A stretch of DNA of 64,000 nt. Origin: Aliivibrio sp. 1S175 (GTDB lineage: Bacteria > Pseudomonadota > Gammaproteobacteria > Enterobacterales > Vibrionaceae). The notes under the pieces were generated by a model that saw only the letters and a list, made by a program, of their open reading frames with translations, made no database searches and had not been told where the DNA came from. Shown piece after piece: positions 8,855-19,372 of this stretch (position 1 is its first letter; each line of letters starts with the position of its first letter). The translations under genes were made by a program, and so were the position numbers. The stretch spans positions 35,572-99,571 of the forward strand of contig NZ_MAJS01000068.1 in NCBI RefSeq assembly GCF_001690985.1. Reading direction: 5' to 3'.

Positions 8855-9634
8855 TTATTGTTTATTCAGATCCCAATCGTACTCATAACTGATATCGCCT
8901 TTGAATGGTTTTAATTCTGGGCGATATTTTTTTAGGTGTGCAAAAAGTTGCTGTTGATTGCCAAAATCGAGAACGAACCACTCATAGATAGATGAAAGTT
9001 GAACTTTGTTATTAGTAATAAGTACGCCTTTTTTACTATTAATAAATTCTGTGGCGGCTTTATTCAGTAATTGTTCGCTGTTGTTTGCTGTGAATACTTT
9101 TGCCTGTAGGTTAGGGCAACCAAAACTGGCACAATTCACCGCATAGTGGGTTCTTGGGTCGTTCCAAATTGGGCGAAGAATTCGATGCTCAATGTCATTT
9201 AAGGTTAAGGCTTTACCTGCGACCGTAATCACTTCTTCATCCCAAGGTCCAAAACTAAACAGCCCTCCCAATTTTGTAATCGACTTGATTGGATAGTTAT
9301 CTAAAATAATTTTTACAGTGATGGCATTATAAAGATTTACCCAATAAGCATATTGCTCAGATTTCTTATACTTTCTAGGGTCAATTCGGCGCATTTGGCG
9401 TAAATAACTATTTAAGATTTTCTCATCAGAATTAGTTACATTAGCATAATCAAAAAGAGAGTATTCCCCTTGATTTTCTAGGTATTTATCTAATGTTTGC
9501 TGCCAATATTGGTGTGAAATAGTGGTGGCATTTTTTTCATTACTTGCATCCCAATAATCCCATAATTCAGATTTTGGTGCTGCAAAAGTATTGAATGAGA
9601 AAAGCAAAAGTAACGAGGAGATAAGGGTTTTCAT
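8855..9634 (-). CDS. DUF547 secreted protein, function unknown
   Basis: The 259-residue protein has a signal peptide (MKTLISSLLLLFSFNTFA/APK) and a DUF547 domain. Visible family landmarks are the central YWVNLYNAITVKII and HYAVNCASFGCPNL blocks and the C-terminal YEYDWDLNK. DUF547 proteins are widespread in bacteria and plants. The Cys-containing NCAS.GCP motif suggests an enzymatic or metal/thiol role, but no activity is known to me. It stands alone, convergent with djlA. A 13-bp near-perfect AT-rich stem overlaps its stop (8842-8868) and may terminate both genes. Confidence 0.85.
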   Translation of the reverse strand: MKTLISSLLLLFSFNTFAAPKSELWDYWDASNEKNATTISHQYWQQTLDKYLENQGEYSLFDYANVTNSDEKILNSYLRQMRRIDPRKYKKSEQYAYWVNLYNAITVKIILDNYPIKSITKLGGLFSFGPWDEEVITVAGKALTLNDIEHRILRPIWNDPRTHYAVNCASFGCPNLQAKVFTANNSEQLLNKAATEFINSKKGVLITNNKVQLSSIYEWFVLDFGNQQQLFAHLKKYRPELKPFKGDISYEYDWDLNKQ

Positions 9635-9696
9635 AAAAGGTACCTGACTTTTGTTTACTAATAATTATGTATTATAGATGGCCTGTGTTTTATAGA

Positions 9697-9730
9697 CAAA
9701 AAAGAGGTTGATACGTTCATATCAACCTCT
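9697..9730 (-). terminator. Rho-independent terminator of the leu operon
   Basis: On the minus strand an 11-bp perfect stem (AGAGGTTGATA and its complement, plus-strand 9703-9713/9720-9730) with a six-base loop is followed by six T residues. It lies 29 bases past the leuD stop. Its sequence and 3' flank (…ATTTCCTGAAT) resemble the terminator at 26333-26361. Confidence 0.85.
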
Positions 9731-9758
9731 AATATTTCCTGAATACGAATCCTGAATC

Positions 9759-10361
9759 CTATTTCAAGAAGCTTGGGATCTTCGCTTCATATTCTGAGAT
9801 TTTATCAGCGTGTTGCAGCGTTAAACCTATATTGTCTAAACCATTTAATAAACAGTGGCGACGGAATTCATCAATTTCAAAGTTGTATTGTTTCCCGTTA
9901 GCGGTTACTAACATCGCTTCTAAATCAACGGTGATTTCTGCGCCTTCGTTTGCTTCAACGAATTGGAAAATTTCATCCACTTCAATGTCCGTTAAACGAA
10001 CTGGGATCATCTGGTTATTGATTGAGTTACCATAAAAAATATCGGCAAAGCTTGGGGTGATCATGACTTGAATACCATAATCAGCTAATGCCCAAGGGGC
10101 GTGTTCACGAGATGAACCACAACCAAAATTCTCACGAGCAAGGAGAATACTTGCGCCTTGGTAACGTGGTGCATTCATCACAAACTCAGGGTTTGCTTGC
10201 TCACCAGCATCATCAAGAAATCGCCAGTCATGGAATAAGTGTTTACCAAAACCAGTGCGGTTTACTTTTTGTAGAAACTGCTTTGGAATGATCGCATCGG
10301 TATCAATGTTTGCCGTATTTAAAGGAACGACTAGACCTGTATGTTGCTTAAAACCTGACAT
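9759..10361 (-). CDS. leuD: 3-isopropylmalate dehydratase small subunit LeuD
   Basis: LeuD, with LeuC, isomerises 2-isopropylmalate to 3-isopropylmalate in leucine synthesis. The 200-residue aconitase swivel domain shows [17 protein letters not shown], the active-site loop [16 protein letters not shown] and [17 protein letters not shown]. Length equals the E. coli subunit (201 aa). It is the last gene of leuABCD, 11 bases after leuC and followed by a strong terminator. Confidence 0.97.
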   Translation of the reverse strand: MSGFKQHTGLVVPLNTANIDTDAIIPKQFLQKVNRTGFGKHLFHDWRFLDDAGEQANPEFVMNAPRYQGASILLARENFGCGSSREHAPWALADYGIQVMITPSFADIFYGNSINNQMIPVRLTDIEVDEIFQFVEANEGAEITVDLEAMLVTANGKQYNFEIDEFRRHCLLNGLDNIGLTLQHADKISEYEAKIPSFLK

Positions 10362-10372
10362 AGTAAATTCCT

Positions 10373-11788
10373 TTATGCTTGTGCTGTAACAGTGCGAATA
10401 TCAACAAAGTGGCCTGCAATTGCCGCTGCTGCTGCCATTGCTGGGCTAACTAGGTGAGTTCGACCATCACGGCCTTGGCGACCTTCAAAGTTACGGTTAG
10501 ATGTTGATGCACAACGCTCTTGTGGACCTAAACGATCGTTATTCATTGCAAGACACATAGAGCAACCCGGTAAGCGCCATTCAAAACCTGCCTCTTTAAA
10601 GATCACATCTAGACCTTCTTTTTCTGCTTGTGCTTTTACTTGCTCAGAACCTGGAACAATTAACGCTTGAACATGAGCAGCCACTTTATTCCCTTTTGCT
10701 ACGGCGGCAGCAGCGCGCATGTCTTCGATGCGTGAGTTAGTACAAGAGCCAACAAACACTTTATCTACATTGTAATCAGACAGAGATTTACCCGCTTCAA
10801 GTCCCATGTAAGCCAGTGCTTTTTCAGCTGACGCTTTTTCTACTGGGTCAGAAAAACTCTCAGGAGCAGGGATTGGTTGATCAACGGCAATGACTTGACC
10901 TGGGTTGGTGCCCCAAGTTACTTGAGGTTTAATGTCAGCGGCTTCAAGTGTTACTACAGCATCAAACTCAGCGTCATCGTCCGTTTTTAGTGATGACCAG
11001 TATTGAATAGCCGCCGTTAAGTCTTCGCCTTGAGGTGAGAATTTACGGTCAGTAATGTAGTCGAATGTCGTTTGGTCTGGTGCGATAAGGCCTGCTTTAG
11101 CACCTAATTCGATTGCCATGTTACATACCGTCATACGACCTTCCATCGTAAGGTCGGTAATCGCTTCTCCACAGAATTCAACCACGTAGCCAGTACCACC
11201 AGCAGCCGTTGTTTTACCTATGATCGCAAGCACGATATCTTTTGCCGTAATGCCTTCAGCTACTTTGCCTTTGACTTCGATTTTCATGGTTTTAGCACGT
11301 GCTTGTTTTAGCGTTTGTGTCGCTAATACATGCTCTACTTCAGAGGTACCAATACCAAATGCTAACGAACCAAATGCGCCGTGGGTTGCAGTGTGTGAAT
11401 CACCACACACAATCGTCATACCTGGTAAAGTAATACCGAGCTCTGGGCCCATAACGTGCACAATACCTTGGTATTTATGGTTTAGATCGTAAAGGGTCAC
11501 GCCAAACTCTTCACAGTTTTTTGATAGCGTCTCCATTTGGATTCGAGCCATTTCACCAGAGGCATTAATGTCTTTGGTTTGTGTCGATACATTATGATCC
11601 ATTGTTGCGAAAGTTTTACCTACTTGACGAACTTTACGACCTTTTTCACGTAACCCATCAAACGCTTGTGGCGAAGTCACTTCGTGCACCAAGTGACGAT
11701 CGATGTATAGAATCGGGGTTTCGCCTTTTGCTGCTACAGCAACATGGGCATCATAAACTTTTTCGTATAATGTTTTTGCGTTAGACAT
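10373..11788 (-). CDS. leuC: 3-isopropylmalate dehydratase large subunit LeuC
   Basis: This is the 471-residue aconitase-family catalytic subunit carrying the [4Fe-4S] cluster. The three cluster cysteines are seen in [10 protein letters not shown] and [11 protein letters not shown]. The substrate/cluster region [13 protein letters not shown] is also present, as is the N-terminal [16 protein letters not shown]. Length matches E. coli LeuC (466 aa). It lies 15 bases after leuB and 11 before leuD within one operon. Confidence 0.97.
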   Translation of the reverse strand: MSNAKTLYEKVYDAHVAVAAKGETPILYIDRHLVHEVTSPQAFDGLREKGRKVRQVGKTFATMDHNVSTQTKDINASGEMARIQMETLSKNCEEFGVTLYDLNHKYQGIVHVMGPELGITLPGMTIVCGDSHTATHGAFGSLAFGIGTSEVEHVLATQTLKQARAKTMKIEVKGKVAEGITAKDIVLAIIGKTTAAGGTGYVVEFCGEAITDLTMEGRMTVCNMAIELGAKAGLIAPDQTTFDYITDRKFSPQGEDLTAAIQYWSSLKTDDDAEFDAVVTLEAADIKPQVTWGTNPGQVIAVDQPIPAPESFSDPVEKASAEKALAYMGLEAGKSLSDYNVDKVFVGSCTNSRIEDMRAAAAVAKGNKVAAHVQALIVPGSEQVKAQAEKEGLDVIFKEAGFEWRLPGCSMCLAMNNDRLGPQERCASTSNRNFEGRQGRDGRTHLVSPAMAAAAAIAGHFVDIRTVTAQA

Positions 11789-11803
11789 TGCTTCTTCCTT
11801 GAA

Positions 11804-12904
<1,101 letters not shown>

Positions 12905-12977
12905 TTAATCTTTTTATTTAATTTGGTTAATCAGAGAAGATAAAGACTTCCCTGATTTAAAATTATTTTCGACTCTC

Positions 12978-14525
12978 TTAAACCGCAGTAATCTTCTTTT
13001 GCTTAATCTCAGCAATTTGATCTGCGCGGTGAATGCTGTTTATTACGTGAAGTAGTGCTTGACCAGAGGCTTCGATAATATCGGTAGCTAGACCGGTACC
13101 GTGATACTTACGACCTTTATAGTTCGCAATAATATCCGCTTGACCTAATCCATCTTCGCCTTCGCCTTTTGCAGTTAGATCAAACTTATCTAGAACAATC
13201 TCATAGCCTGTTAGTTTGTAGATACATTGATAAAGTGCATCAACAGGGCCATTACCGACAGCGGCTTCACATTTTTCTTCATCACCACAAAGTAGCTTGA
13301 TACTGGTTGTCGCCATTACACTGCCTGATTGCACACTTAGGTAATTCAACTTATAGAAATCATCTTCATCACGTAAGTTAGCAAAATGCATTAGGGCTTC
13401 TAAATCGTAATCAAACACTTGGCCTTTACGATCCGCTAGCTTCACAAAATCAGCATATAGAGCGTCTAGGTTATATTCTTCGTCTTTATAACCCATTGCA
13501 TCCATGTGGCTCTTAACCGCAGCACGACCTGAACGACTGGTTAGGTTTAATGCTTTGTTTTTTAAGCCAATAGATTCTGGTGTCATGATTTCATAAGTGT
13601 TTTTATTCTTAAGCATACCGTCTTGGTGAATGCCTGAAGAGTGGCTAAAGGCGTTTGCGCCTACGATAGCCTTATTGCTTTGAATTGGCATATTACACAG
13701 CTGACTTACCAACTTACTGGTGCGGTGGATCTCATCATTTTTAAGACCCGTATGCACACCTAGATACTCTGAACGAGTCTGCAGGATCATTGCGATTTCT
13801 TCTAGAGAACAGTTACCTGCACGCTCACCAATACCATTTATTGTTCCTTCAACTTGACGAGCACCGGCTTGAACCGCAGCAATAGAGTTAGCCACAGACA
13901 TCCCCAAGTCATCATGACAATGAACGGAGATAATGGCTTTATCGATGTTTGGAACACGGTTAAATAATTGCTGAATAATACCGCCAAATTCACCAGGAAT
14001 AGTGTAGCCAACGGTGTCTGGAATATTGATGGTGTTTGCACCAGCATTGATGGCTGCTTCTACCATGCGACATAAATTATCAATCGGTGTACGACCTGCA
14101 TCTTCACAAGAAAACTCAACGTCATCAGTATAATTACGTGCGTGTTTAACCGCTCTTACGCCCATCTCAACCACATCATCGTAGCTACGGCGTAATTTAT
14201 CTTGAACATGAACGGTAGAAGTAGAAATAAAGGTATGAATTCGGAACGCTTCTGCGACTTTCAATGCTTCTGCTGCTGCATCAATATCTTTAGGAACGGC
14301 GCGAGCTAAACCACAAATTCGACTATTTTTAATGTGTTTGGCAATGGTTTGAACTGATTCAAAATCACCTGGAGATGAAACTGGAAAACCCGCCTCAATG
14401 ACATCAACACCCAGACGCTCAAGCGCATACGCAATCTGTAATTTTTCTTTTACGGTTAAACTCGCTGATAGTGCTTGTTCGCCATCTCGTAAGGTGGTGT
14501 CGAAGATAATGACTTGATCGCTCAT
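12978..14525 (-). CDS. leuA: 2-isopropylmalate synthase LeuA
   Basis: LeuA commits 2-oxoisovalerate and acetyl-CoA to leucine synthesis. The 515-residue protein has the catalytic TIM barrel ([15 protein letters not shown] at the start, [14 protein letters not shown] and [14 protein letters not shown] in the barrel, the [11 protein letters not shown] linker) and the C-terminal allosteric domain that binds leucine for feedback inhibition. It is first in leuABCD and lies behind an attenuation leader (14574-14699), so it should be controlled both by charged tRNA-Leu and by feedback. Confidence 0.97.
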   Translation of the reverse strand: MSDQVIIFDTTLRDGEQALSASLTVKEKLQIAYALERLGVDVIEAGFPVSSPGDFESVQTIAKHIKNSRICGLARAVPKDIDAAAEALKVAEAFRIHTFISTSTVHVQDKLRRSYDDVVEMGVRAVKHARNYTDDVEFSCEDAGRTPIDNLCRMVEAAINAGANTINIPDTVGYTIPGEFGGIIQQLFNRVPNIDKAIISVHCHDDLGMSVANSIAAVQAGARQVEGTINGIGERAGNCSLEEIAMILQTRSEYLGVHTGLKNDEIHRTSKLVSQLCNMPIQSNKAIVGANAFSHSSGIHQDGMLKNKNTYEIMTPESIGLKNKALNLTSRSGRAAVKSHMDAMGYKDEEYNLDALYADFVKLADRKGQVFDYDLEALMHFANLRDEDDFYKLNYLSVQSGSVMATTSIKLLCGDEEKCEAAVGNGPVDALYQCIYKLTGYEIVLDKFDLTAKGEGEDGLGQADIIANYKGRKYHGTGLATDIIEASGQALLHVINSIHRADQIAEIKQKKITAV

Positions 14526-14573
14526 GGGCTTGCTTCCTTGTGTATGTCGTGCGCTTTAACGACGGTTTTCCAT

Positions 14574-14600
14574 AAAAAAACCCGCCATGTTCAGCGGGTT
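14574..14600 (-). terminator. Leu-operon attenuator terminator
   Basis: On the minus strand AACCCGC and GCGGGTT form a seven-bp GC-rich stem (plus-strand 14594-14600 and 14579-14585) followed by a run of seven T residues, about 50 bases before leuA. The 5' arm can instead pair with GCGGGT at 14639-14644, which overlaps the stop codon of leuL, giving a mutually exclusive antiterminator. This is the classical transcription-attenuation design. Confidence 0.9.
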
Positions 14601-14636
14601 TTAAAATTTGGTTTATGGCTTCTTTTGTTCCACAAC

Positions 14637-14699
14637 CTACCCGCGTGAGATGTTCACGATCAGGAGGAGGCGAAGAGATAAAGAAGATGCTGTTTTCAT
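14637..14699 (-). CDS. leuL: leu operon leader peptide LeuL
   Basis: This short ORF encodes MKTASSLSLRLLLIVNISRG followed by TAG. It contains five leucine codons, three of them consecutive (CTC CTC CTG), so ribosome stalling here would sense charged leucyl-tRNA. The stop codon overlaps the antiterminator strand GCGGGT, exactly where a terminating ribosome would mask it and allow the downstream terminator to form. The ribosome-binding site is weak (ATGGA 14 bases upstream). The peptide differs from E. coli LeuL but is built the same way. It is too short for ordinary gene callers. Confidence 0.9.
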   Translation of the reverse strand: MKTASSLSLRLLLIVNISRG

Positions 14700-14731
14700 T
14701 TGAAATACAATCCATAAAATTAATTAACAAA

Positions 14732-14760
14732 TTAATATCGTATTTGGCGCATATCGTCAA
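14732..14760 (-). promoter_or_regulatory. leuLABCD promoter
   Basis: On the minus strand TTGACG (14755-14760) and TATTAA (14732-14737) are separated by 17 bases. This would start transcription about 25-30 bases before the leuL ATG. It is a good sigma-70 match in the expected place. The rest of the 14761-14944 gap toward the efflux genes shows no further feature that I can name, and no leuO-like gene lies here. Confidence 0.75.
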
Positions 14761-14944
14761 CCTTTAAATAGCCGTTTTACCTTATATGAATGTTTTTTGG
14801 GTTAAATGTTAAAAAAGAGAGATAAAACGATTGCGTGGGTGTGTTTTTATACAAAGTAGGCGTATTTTTAATTCTTAATAGTACAATTAAAAAATATCTA
14901 GCTTTATCTGGCATGGCGTTTAGCAAATAGAAGAGATGCACATA

Positions 14945-16258
14945 ATGAAAATAAACAAAAAATACCTCTTTTTCCCTGTTGTTGCGTTAGGGGTAATAAC
15001 GCTTATTATCGTGACTAAATTACGTCCTTCAGCAGAAATTAAGCCACCTGAAGATCGTTCAAAGATGGTCAATGTTCAAGTGTTAGAACCTGAATCAATA
15101 GCCCCTCAAGTGATTGGTTTTGGTAAAATAAAGCCTAAATTTGAATGGAAAGCGATTGCAGAAGTATCGGGTAAAGTGGTTTATCGTCATCCTGAGCTAA
15201 ACAAAGGTAACATCTTGTTAGCGGGAACAGAGGTTTTACGTATAGATCCACTTGATTATGAATTAAAGCTTGCTCAGGCTGAAGCTGATTTAGGGTCAAG
15301 TCAAACCCAGTTAGCAAAAGTGGATTTAGAAGAAAAAAATATCCGAAATACGTTAAAAATTGAAAAGAATCGTTTAACGATCAGTAAAAAAGAATTGAGT
15401 CGTAAAGTAAATCTACAGAAAAAAGGGCTAACTTCTCAATCGGATTTAGATCAACAGAACCAATCTTATTTAGCGCAACAAAAAGTCGTTCAAGATATTC
15501 AAAACCAAATATTATTATTGCCAGATGAAAGAAAAGTAGCTGCGGCAATGGTTAAAGTAAATCAAGCTAAATTAAAAGAAGCACAGCGTTCTTTAGAAAA
15601 AACGTCGATTATATTACCAACGGATGTGCGTATTTCTGAGGTGGATATTGAAGCGGATCAAGTGGTTAATCTACAGCAAACCATGTTCATCGCCCATGGC
15701 ATTAAAACAATGGAAATGGAAGCACAGGTATCGATTCATGATATGCAAACTTTAGCGCAAAGCTTTCGTGTATTTCAGTCTAATGAACAAGGGATGCCAA
15801 ATATTGATTCATTACCCCTTCAAGCGATAGTGCAGTTGAGCAGTGGCCGTTTTAATGCCCAGTGGCAAGCTCAAGTTGAGCGTATCAGTGAAACTGTCGA
15901 TCCAAATCAGGCCACTGTTGGTGTGATTTTAGAGATCGAACAAGACTATAAAATGCTCAAACCAAATTCATTACCTCCGTTGGTTAATGGCATGTTTGTC
16001 AAAGCGTTGATTGAAGGAGAGGCCTCACTGCAATGGGTGATCCCAGAAAGTGCTCTTCATGGCGATAAGATTTACTTATTAAATGAAAACAGTCAGTTAA
16101 TTATTCTTCCTGTAAAAATAGACTTTAGAAGAGATAATCAAGTGGTCATTTCTGGTGACCTTAATCAAGGTGATTTATTGATCTTAAATGATCTTCTTCC
16201 TGCTATTAATGGCATGCAACTGCGTTCAGTCGTTCCTAAGAAGGAGCCAGTGGAATGA
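14945..16258 (+). CDS. RND efflux periplasmic adaptor (HlyD/MFP family)
   Basis: A membrane-fusion protein of about 437 residues: an N-terminal signal-anchor (KKYLFFPVVALGVITLIIV), barrel-sandwich half-motifs flanking a long alpha-helical hairpin (about residues 105-215, rich in Lys/Glu/Gln), and a beta-barrel domain. It should bridge the RND pump encoded next to an outer-membrane channel. ATG 14945 has AGAG about nine bases upstream; ATG 14936 in frame is the alternative. It overlaps the pump gene by four bases. Substrate is not predictable from sequence. Confidence 0.9.
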   Translation: MKINKKYLFFPVVALGVITLIIVTKLRPSAEIKPPEDRSKMVNVQVLEPESIAPQVIGFGKIKPKFEWKAIAEVSGKVVYRHPELNKGNILLAGTEVLRIDPLDYELKLAQAEADLGSSQTQLAKVDLEEKNIRNTLKIEKNRLTISKKELSRKVNLQKKGLTSQSDLDQQNQSYLAQQKVVQDIQNQILLLPDERKVAAAMVKVNQAKLKEAQRSLEKTSIILPTDVRISEVDIEADQVVNLQQTMFIAHGIKTMEMEAQVSIHDMQTLAQSFRVFQSNEQGMPNIDSLPLQAIVQLSSGRFNAQWQAQVERISETVDPNQATVGVILEIEQDYKMLKPNSLPPLVNGMFVKALIEGEASLQWVIPESALHGDKIYLLNENSQLIILPVKIDFRRDNQVVISGDLNQGDLLILNDLLPAINGMQLRSVVPKKEPVE

Positions 16259-19200
16259 TTAAGTTTTTTGCAAGACACCCAACGGCCGCCAATTTATTAA
16301 TGCTCTCTATATTGCTGCTTGGTTTAGTGTCGCTATCTCAATTAAAGCGTGAAACGTTTCCTGAATTTAGCCCGCCTTATATTTTGGCTGGTGTCGTTTA
16401 TCCTGGTGCGTCGCCACAAGAAGTGGAAGAGAGCATTTGTGTTCGGATGGAGGACGCCGTTGATGGCCTAGGAAATATAGAAGAAACAAAATGTGAGGCC
16501 ATTGAAGGTTCTGCTCGTTTAGTTATTAAGCTGAATGAAAAAGCAGATATAGGACGAATGCTGGTTGATGTTCAAACTCAAATTGATTCGATTAATGATT
16601 TCCCTAAAGAGATAGAATCTCCGGTAGTTCAAGAGCTAGATTGGAATGAACCAGTGGTGGATGTGGCAATTACGGCTGATACCACATGGCCAGAGTTGAA
16701 GGCGTATGCTGAAAAATTGAAACAAAGTTTAAAGCTTGATTATGATGTTTCTTTGGTTGAAGTTAGTGGGTTTTCTGATCATCAATACCGTGTTGAATTA
16801 AATGAAAGTGCGATTCGTCAGCTTGGCTTAAATGTTGGAGATATTGCGAATAAACTGGCTGAACAAAATGTAAAATTACCGAGTGGAAACATTGAAACCC
16901 CAGAGAAAAACTTTTTAATTCGTTTCGATGAAAGAAAAACAACACCTCAAGAATTAGCAAAAACGGTGATGGGGGCGTCGGATAATGGTGCATTGATCCG
17001 TTTAGATGATATTGCCACGATAACCGATCGCTTTGAGCTTGATGAACAAAAAGTATTGTTTGATGGTAAGCCGTCAGCCTTACTTAAGATCAGTAAAAAT
17101 AAAGAAGAAGACGCTTTGCGCATTAAAGATCGTGTGACTGAGTTTGTTCAATATCAGCAGTCCATCGCTCCTGATGGTGTTTCATTAGAAATGACGAATG
17201 ATCTTTCTTCTTTATTATGGGATCGATTAACCATGATGGTAAAAAATGGTTGGCAAGGGATCATTCTTGTATTTTTAACCATGTGGCTATTTTTTACTTT
17301 CCGTTACTCTTTTTGGGTTGCTGCAGGTTTGCCGGTTGCGTTTCTTGGTGGCTTATTTTTAATGGCGAGTTTAGGGCTTTCTATTAATATTATGTCACTC
17401 GTCGCCCTGTTGATGGCAATAGGGATCATGATGGATGATGCCATTGTAATTGCAGAATCGATTGCCTCACATTTAGATCGGGGACAAGAGATAGATGATG
17501 CGGTGTATAACGGCGTCAAAAAAGTATTTCCCGGCGTATTGTCTTCTTTCTTAACGACAGTGTGTATTTTTGGTAGCTTGATGTTTCTACAAGGAGAAAT
17601 GGGGGCGGTACTGAAGGTTATTCCTCAAGTGCTTATTCTTGTATTAACTCTGAGCCTAATTGAAGCATTTTTAATTCTTCCAAATCATTTAAGCCACTCT
17701 TTACATAAAGCGAAAAAAGATAAGCCAATTACTGGTTTTAAAAAGAAAGTGTTAGATCGTTTTGAACACTTTAGAAATGTCACTTTAGTGAAAGCAGTAA
17801 CCAAGGTAGTAGAGTGGCGTTACGCTTTTTTAGGTGCCGTGATTGCCAGTTTATTGATTTCTTTTTCACTCATTTCTGGTGGCGCGCTTAAGTTTGTCGG
17901 TTTTCCTGAATTAGATGGTGATATTGCAGAAGCTCGAATTATCCTACCACCTGGAACATCACTTTCTCAGACTGAAATTGTAGTAGATAAAATTGTCTTT
18001 GCGGCAGAGAAACTAAATAAAGAATGGAGTGAAAAGAACGAAGAGGGTCGCCAACTTGTTGAGCATATCACTCAGCAATTTAATACTAATGCAGACGCGA
18101 GTGAATCAGGTCCTCACTTGGCGACCATTCGTTTAGATTTATTAGGGGCAGAAAAACGAAATACACTCATTGATGATTTTATTGATGCGTGGCGTGCAGA
18201 AGTTGGAGAGTTAGCAGACCCAATAACCATGGTTTATAAACAACCGACGATGGGGCCGGGTGGTAGAGCGATTGAAATTCGCATGATGGATGATGATTTA
18301 CATACGTTAAAGTCTGCCTCCTTAGAAGTACAAGCTTATCTCAATGAATTTTCAGGGGTTTATGGTGTTCTTGATGATATGCGAATGGGCAAGGAAGAAG
18401 TGCTTGTGAAGCTTCGCCCGGGGGCTGAAACCTATGGAGTTACAGGCCAATTGGTTGCTAATCAATTACGCGCTGCTTACTTTGGACAAACGGCTGATGA
18501 GATCCAACTTGGTGTTGAAAATATTGAAATTGAAGTGCGTTTAAATAAAGAACAAGCGGGTAATTTGCATACTCTGGAAAACTTTCCAATCATTTTACCT
18601 ACTGGAGGCCAAATACCTTTAGCCTCTGTTGCAACATTAGATTTTCAGCGTAATTATGTTCGAATTCAACGTATTAATGGATTAAGAACCTTAAGTGTCT
18701 TCGGTGATGTTCATGCATCACAAGTGAGTTCGACCGAAGTGTTAAATCAATTTAGAAAAGAGCTTGCTCCTGAACTTCAGAAAAAATACCCAAGCTTACG
18801 TTTTGATTTTGAAGGGGAAGCGAAAGATACCGCAGAAACAGGACAATCAATGGGCACGGGATTCATGCTGGGTTTATTTGGTGTCTTTGTTATCTTGAGT
18901 TTTCAATTTAGAAGTTACCTTGAACCTTTTGTGGTTATGCTTGCGATTCCACTAGCCTTGATAGGTGTCCTATGGGGGCATGTATTATTAAACCATCCAT
19001 TAAGTATGCCGAGTATTATGGGATTTGTTTCTTTGGCGGGCATCGTGGTCAATGATTCAATTTTATTAGTGCAATACATTCGACATCATGTTGATGATGG
19101 AGATTCGGTGTATGAATCTGTTGTGAAAGCGAGCCAAGAAAGGTTTAGAGCGGTATTTTTGACATCAATTACTACTGCTGCTGGGTTGTTGCCTTTATTA

Positions 19201-19359
19201 CTTGAAACCAGTTTACAAGCTCAGGTTATTCAGCCACTCGTCGTTTCTATTGTATTTGGTATTTTTACATCAACGCTATTAGTACTCTTCATGATCCCAG
19301 CGGCTTACGCCATATTAGCTGATTTTGGCTTAGTTAAGAAACATGAAGAACTGCACTAA
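16255..19359 (+). CDS. RND family efflux pump, inner-membrane subunit
   Basis: This 1034-residue RND transporter has the usual twofold layout: TM1, a large periplasmic loop, TM2-6, then TM7, a second loop and TM8-12. TM4 carries the proton-relay aspartates in MAIGIMMDDAIVIAES, and TM10 has the matching GIVVNDSILLVQYI. FPEFSPPYILAGVVYPGASPQEVEE is typical of the AcrB/MdtB-like HAE group found in vibrios. It overlaps the adaptor gene (ATGA). No TolC-type gene follows, so the pump presumably uses a channel encoded elsewhere. Confidence 0.95.
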   Translation: MIKFFARHPTAANLLMLSILLLGLVSLSQLKRETFPEFSPPYILAGVVYPGASPQEVEESICVRMEDAVDGLGNIEETKCEAIEGSARLVIKLNEKADIGRMLVDVQTQIDSINDFPKEIESPVVQELDWNEPVVDVAITADTTWPELKAYAEKLKQSLKLDYDVSLVEVSGFSDHQYRVELNESAIRQLGLNVGDIANKLAEQNVKLPSGNIETPEKNFLIRFDERKTTPQELAKTVMGASDNGALIRLDDIATITDRFELDEQKVLFDGKPSALLKISKNKEEDALRIKDRVTEFVQYQQSIAPDGVSLEMTNDLSSLLWDRLTMMVKNGWQGIILVFLTMWLFFTFRYSFWVAAGLPVAFLGGLFLMASLGLSINIMSLVALLMAIGIMMDDAIVIAESIASHLDRGQEIDDAVYNGVKKVFPGVLSSFLTTVCIFGSLMFLQGEMGAVLKVIPQVLILVLTLSLIEAFLILPNHLSHSLHKAKKDKPITGFKKKVLDRFEHFRNVTLVKAVTKVVEWRYAFLGAVIASLLISFSLISGGALKFVGFPELDGDIAEARIILPPGTSLSQTEIVVDKIVFAAEKLNKEWSEKNEEGRQLVEHITQQFNTNADASESGPHLATIRLDLLGAEKRNTLIDDFIDAWRAEVGELADPITMVYKQPTMGPGGRAIEIRMMDDDLHTLKSASLEVQAYLNEFSGVYGVLDDMRMGKEEVLVKLRPGAETYGVTGQLVANQLRAAYFGQTADEIQLGVENIEIEVRLNKEQAGNLHTLENFPIILPTGGQIPLASVATLDFQRNYVRIQRINGLRTLSVFGDVHASQVSSTEVLNQFRKELAPELQKKYPSLRFDFEGEAKDTAETGQSMGTGFMLGLFGVFVILSFQFRSYLEPFVVMLAIPLALIGVLWGHVLLNHPLSMPSIMGFVSLAGIVVNDSILLVQYIRHHVDDGDSVYESVVKASQERFRAVFLTSITTAAGLLPLLLETSLQAQVIQPLVVSIVFGIFTSTLLVLFMIPAAYAILADFGLVKKHEELH

Positions 19360-19372
19360 TAAAAGATAACGC

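Noticed and set aside
11220..11492. 90-residue plus-strand ORF inside leuC
   Set aside because: Antisense shadow of leuC with serine/proline-rich composition typical of a non-coding frame.
14419..14760. 113-residue minus-strand ORF across the leuA leader
   Set aside because: It overlaps leuA in another frame, runs through the attenuator terminator and is explained by the leuL leader and its structures.
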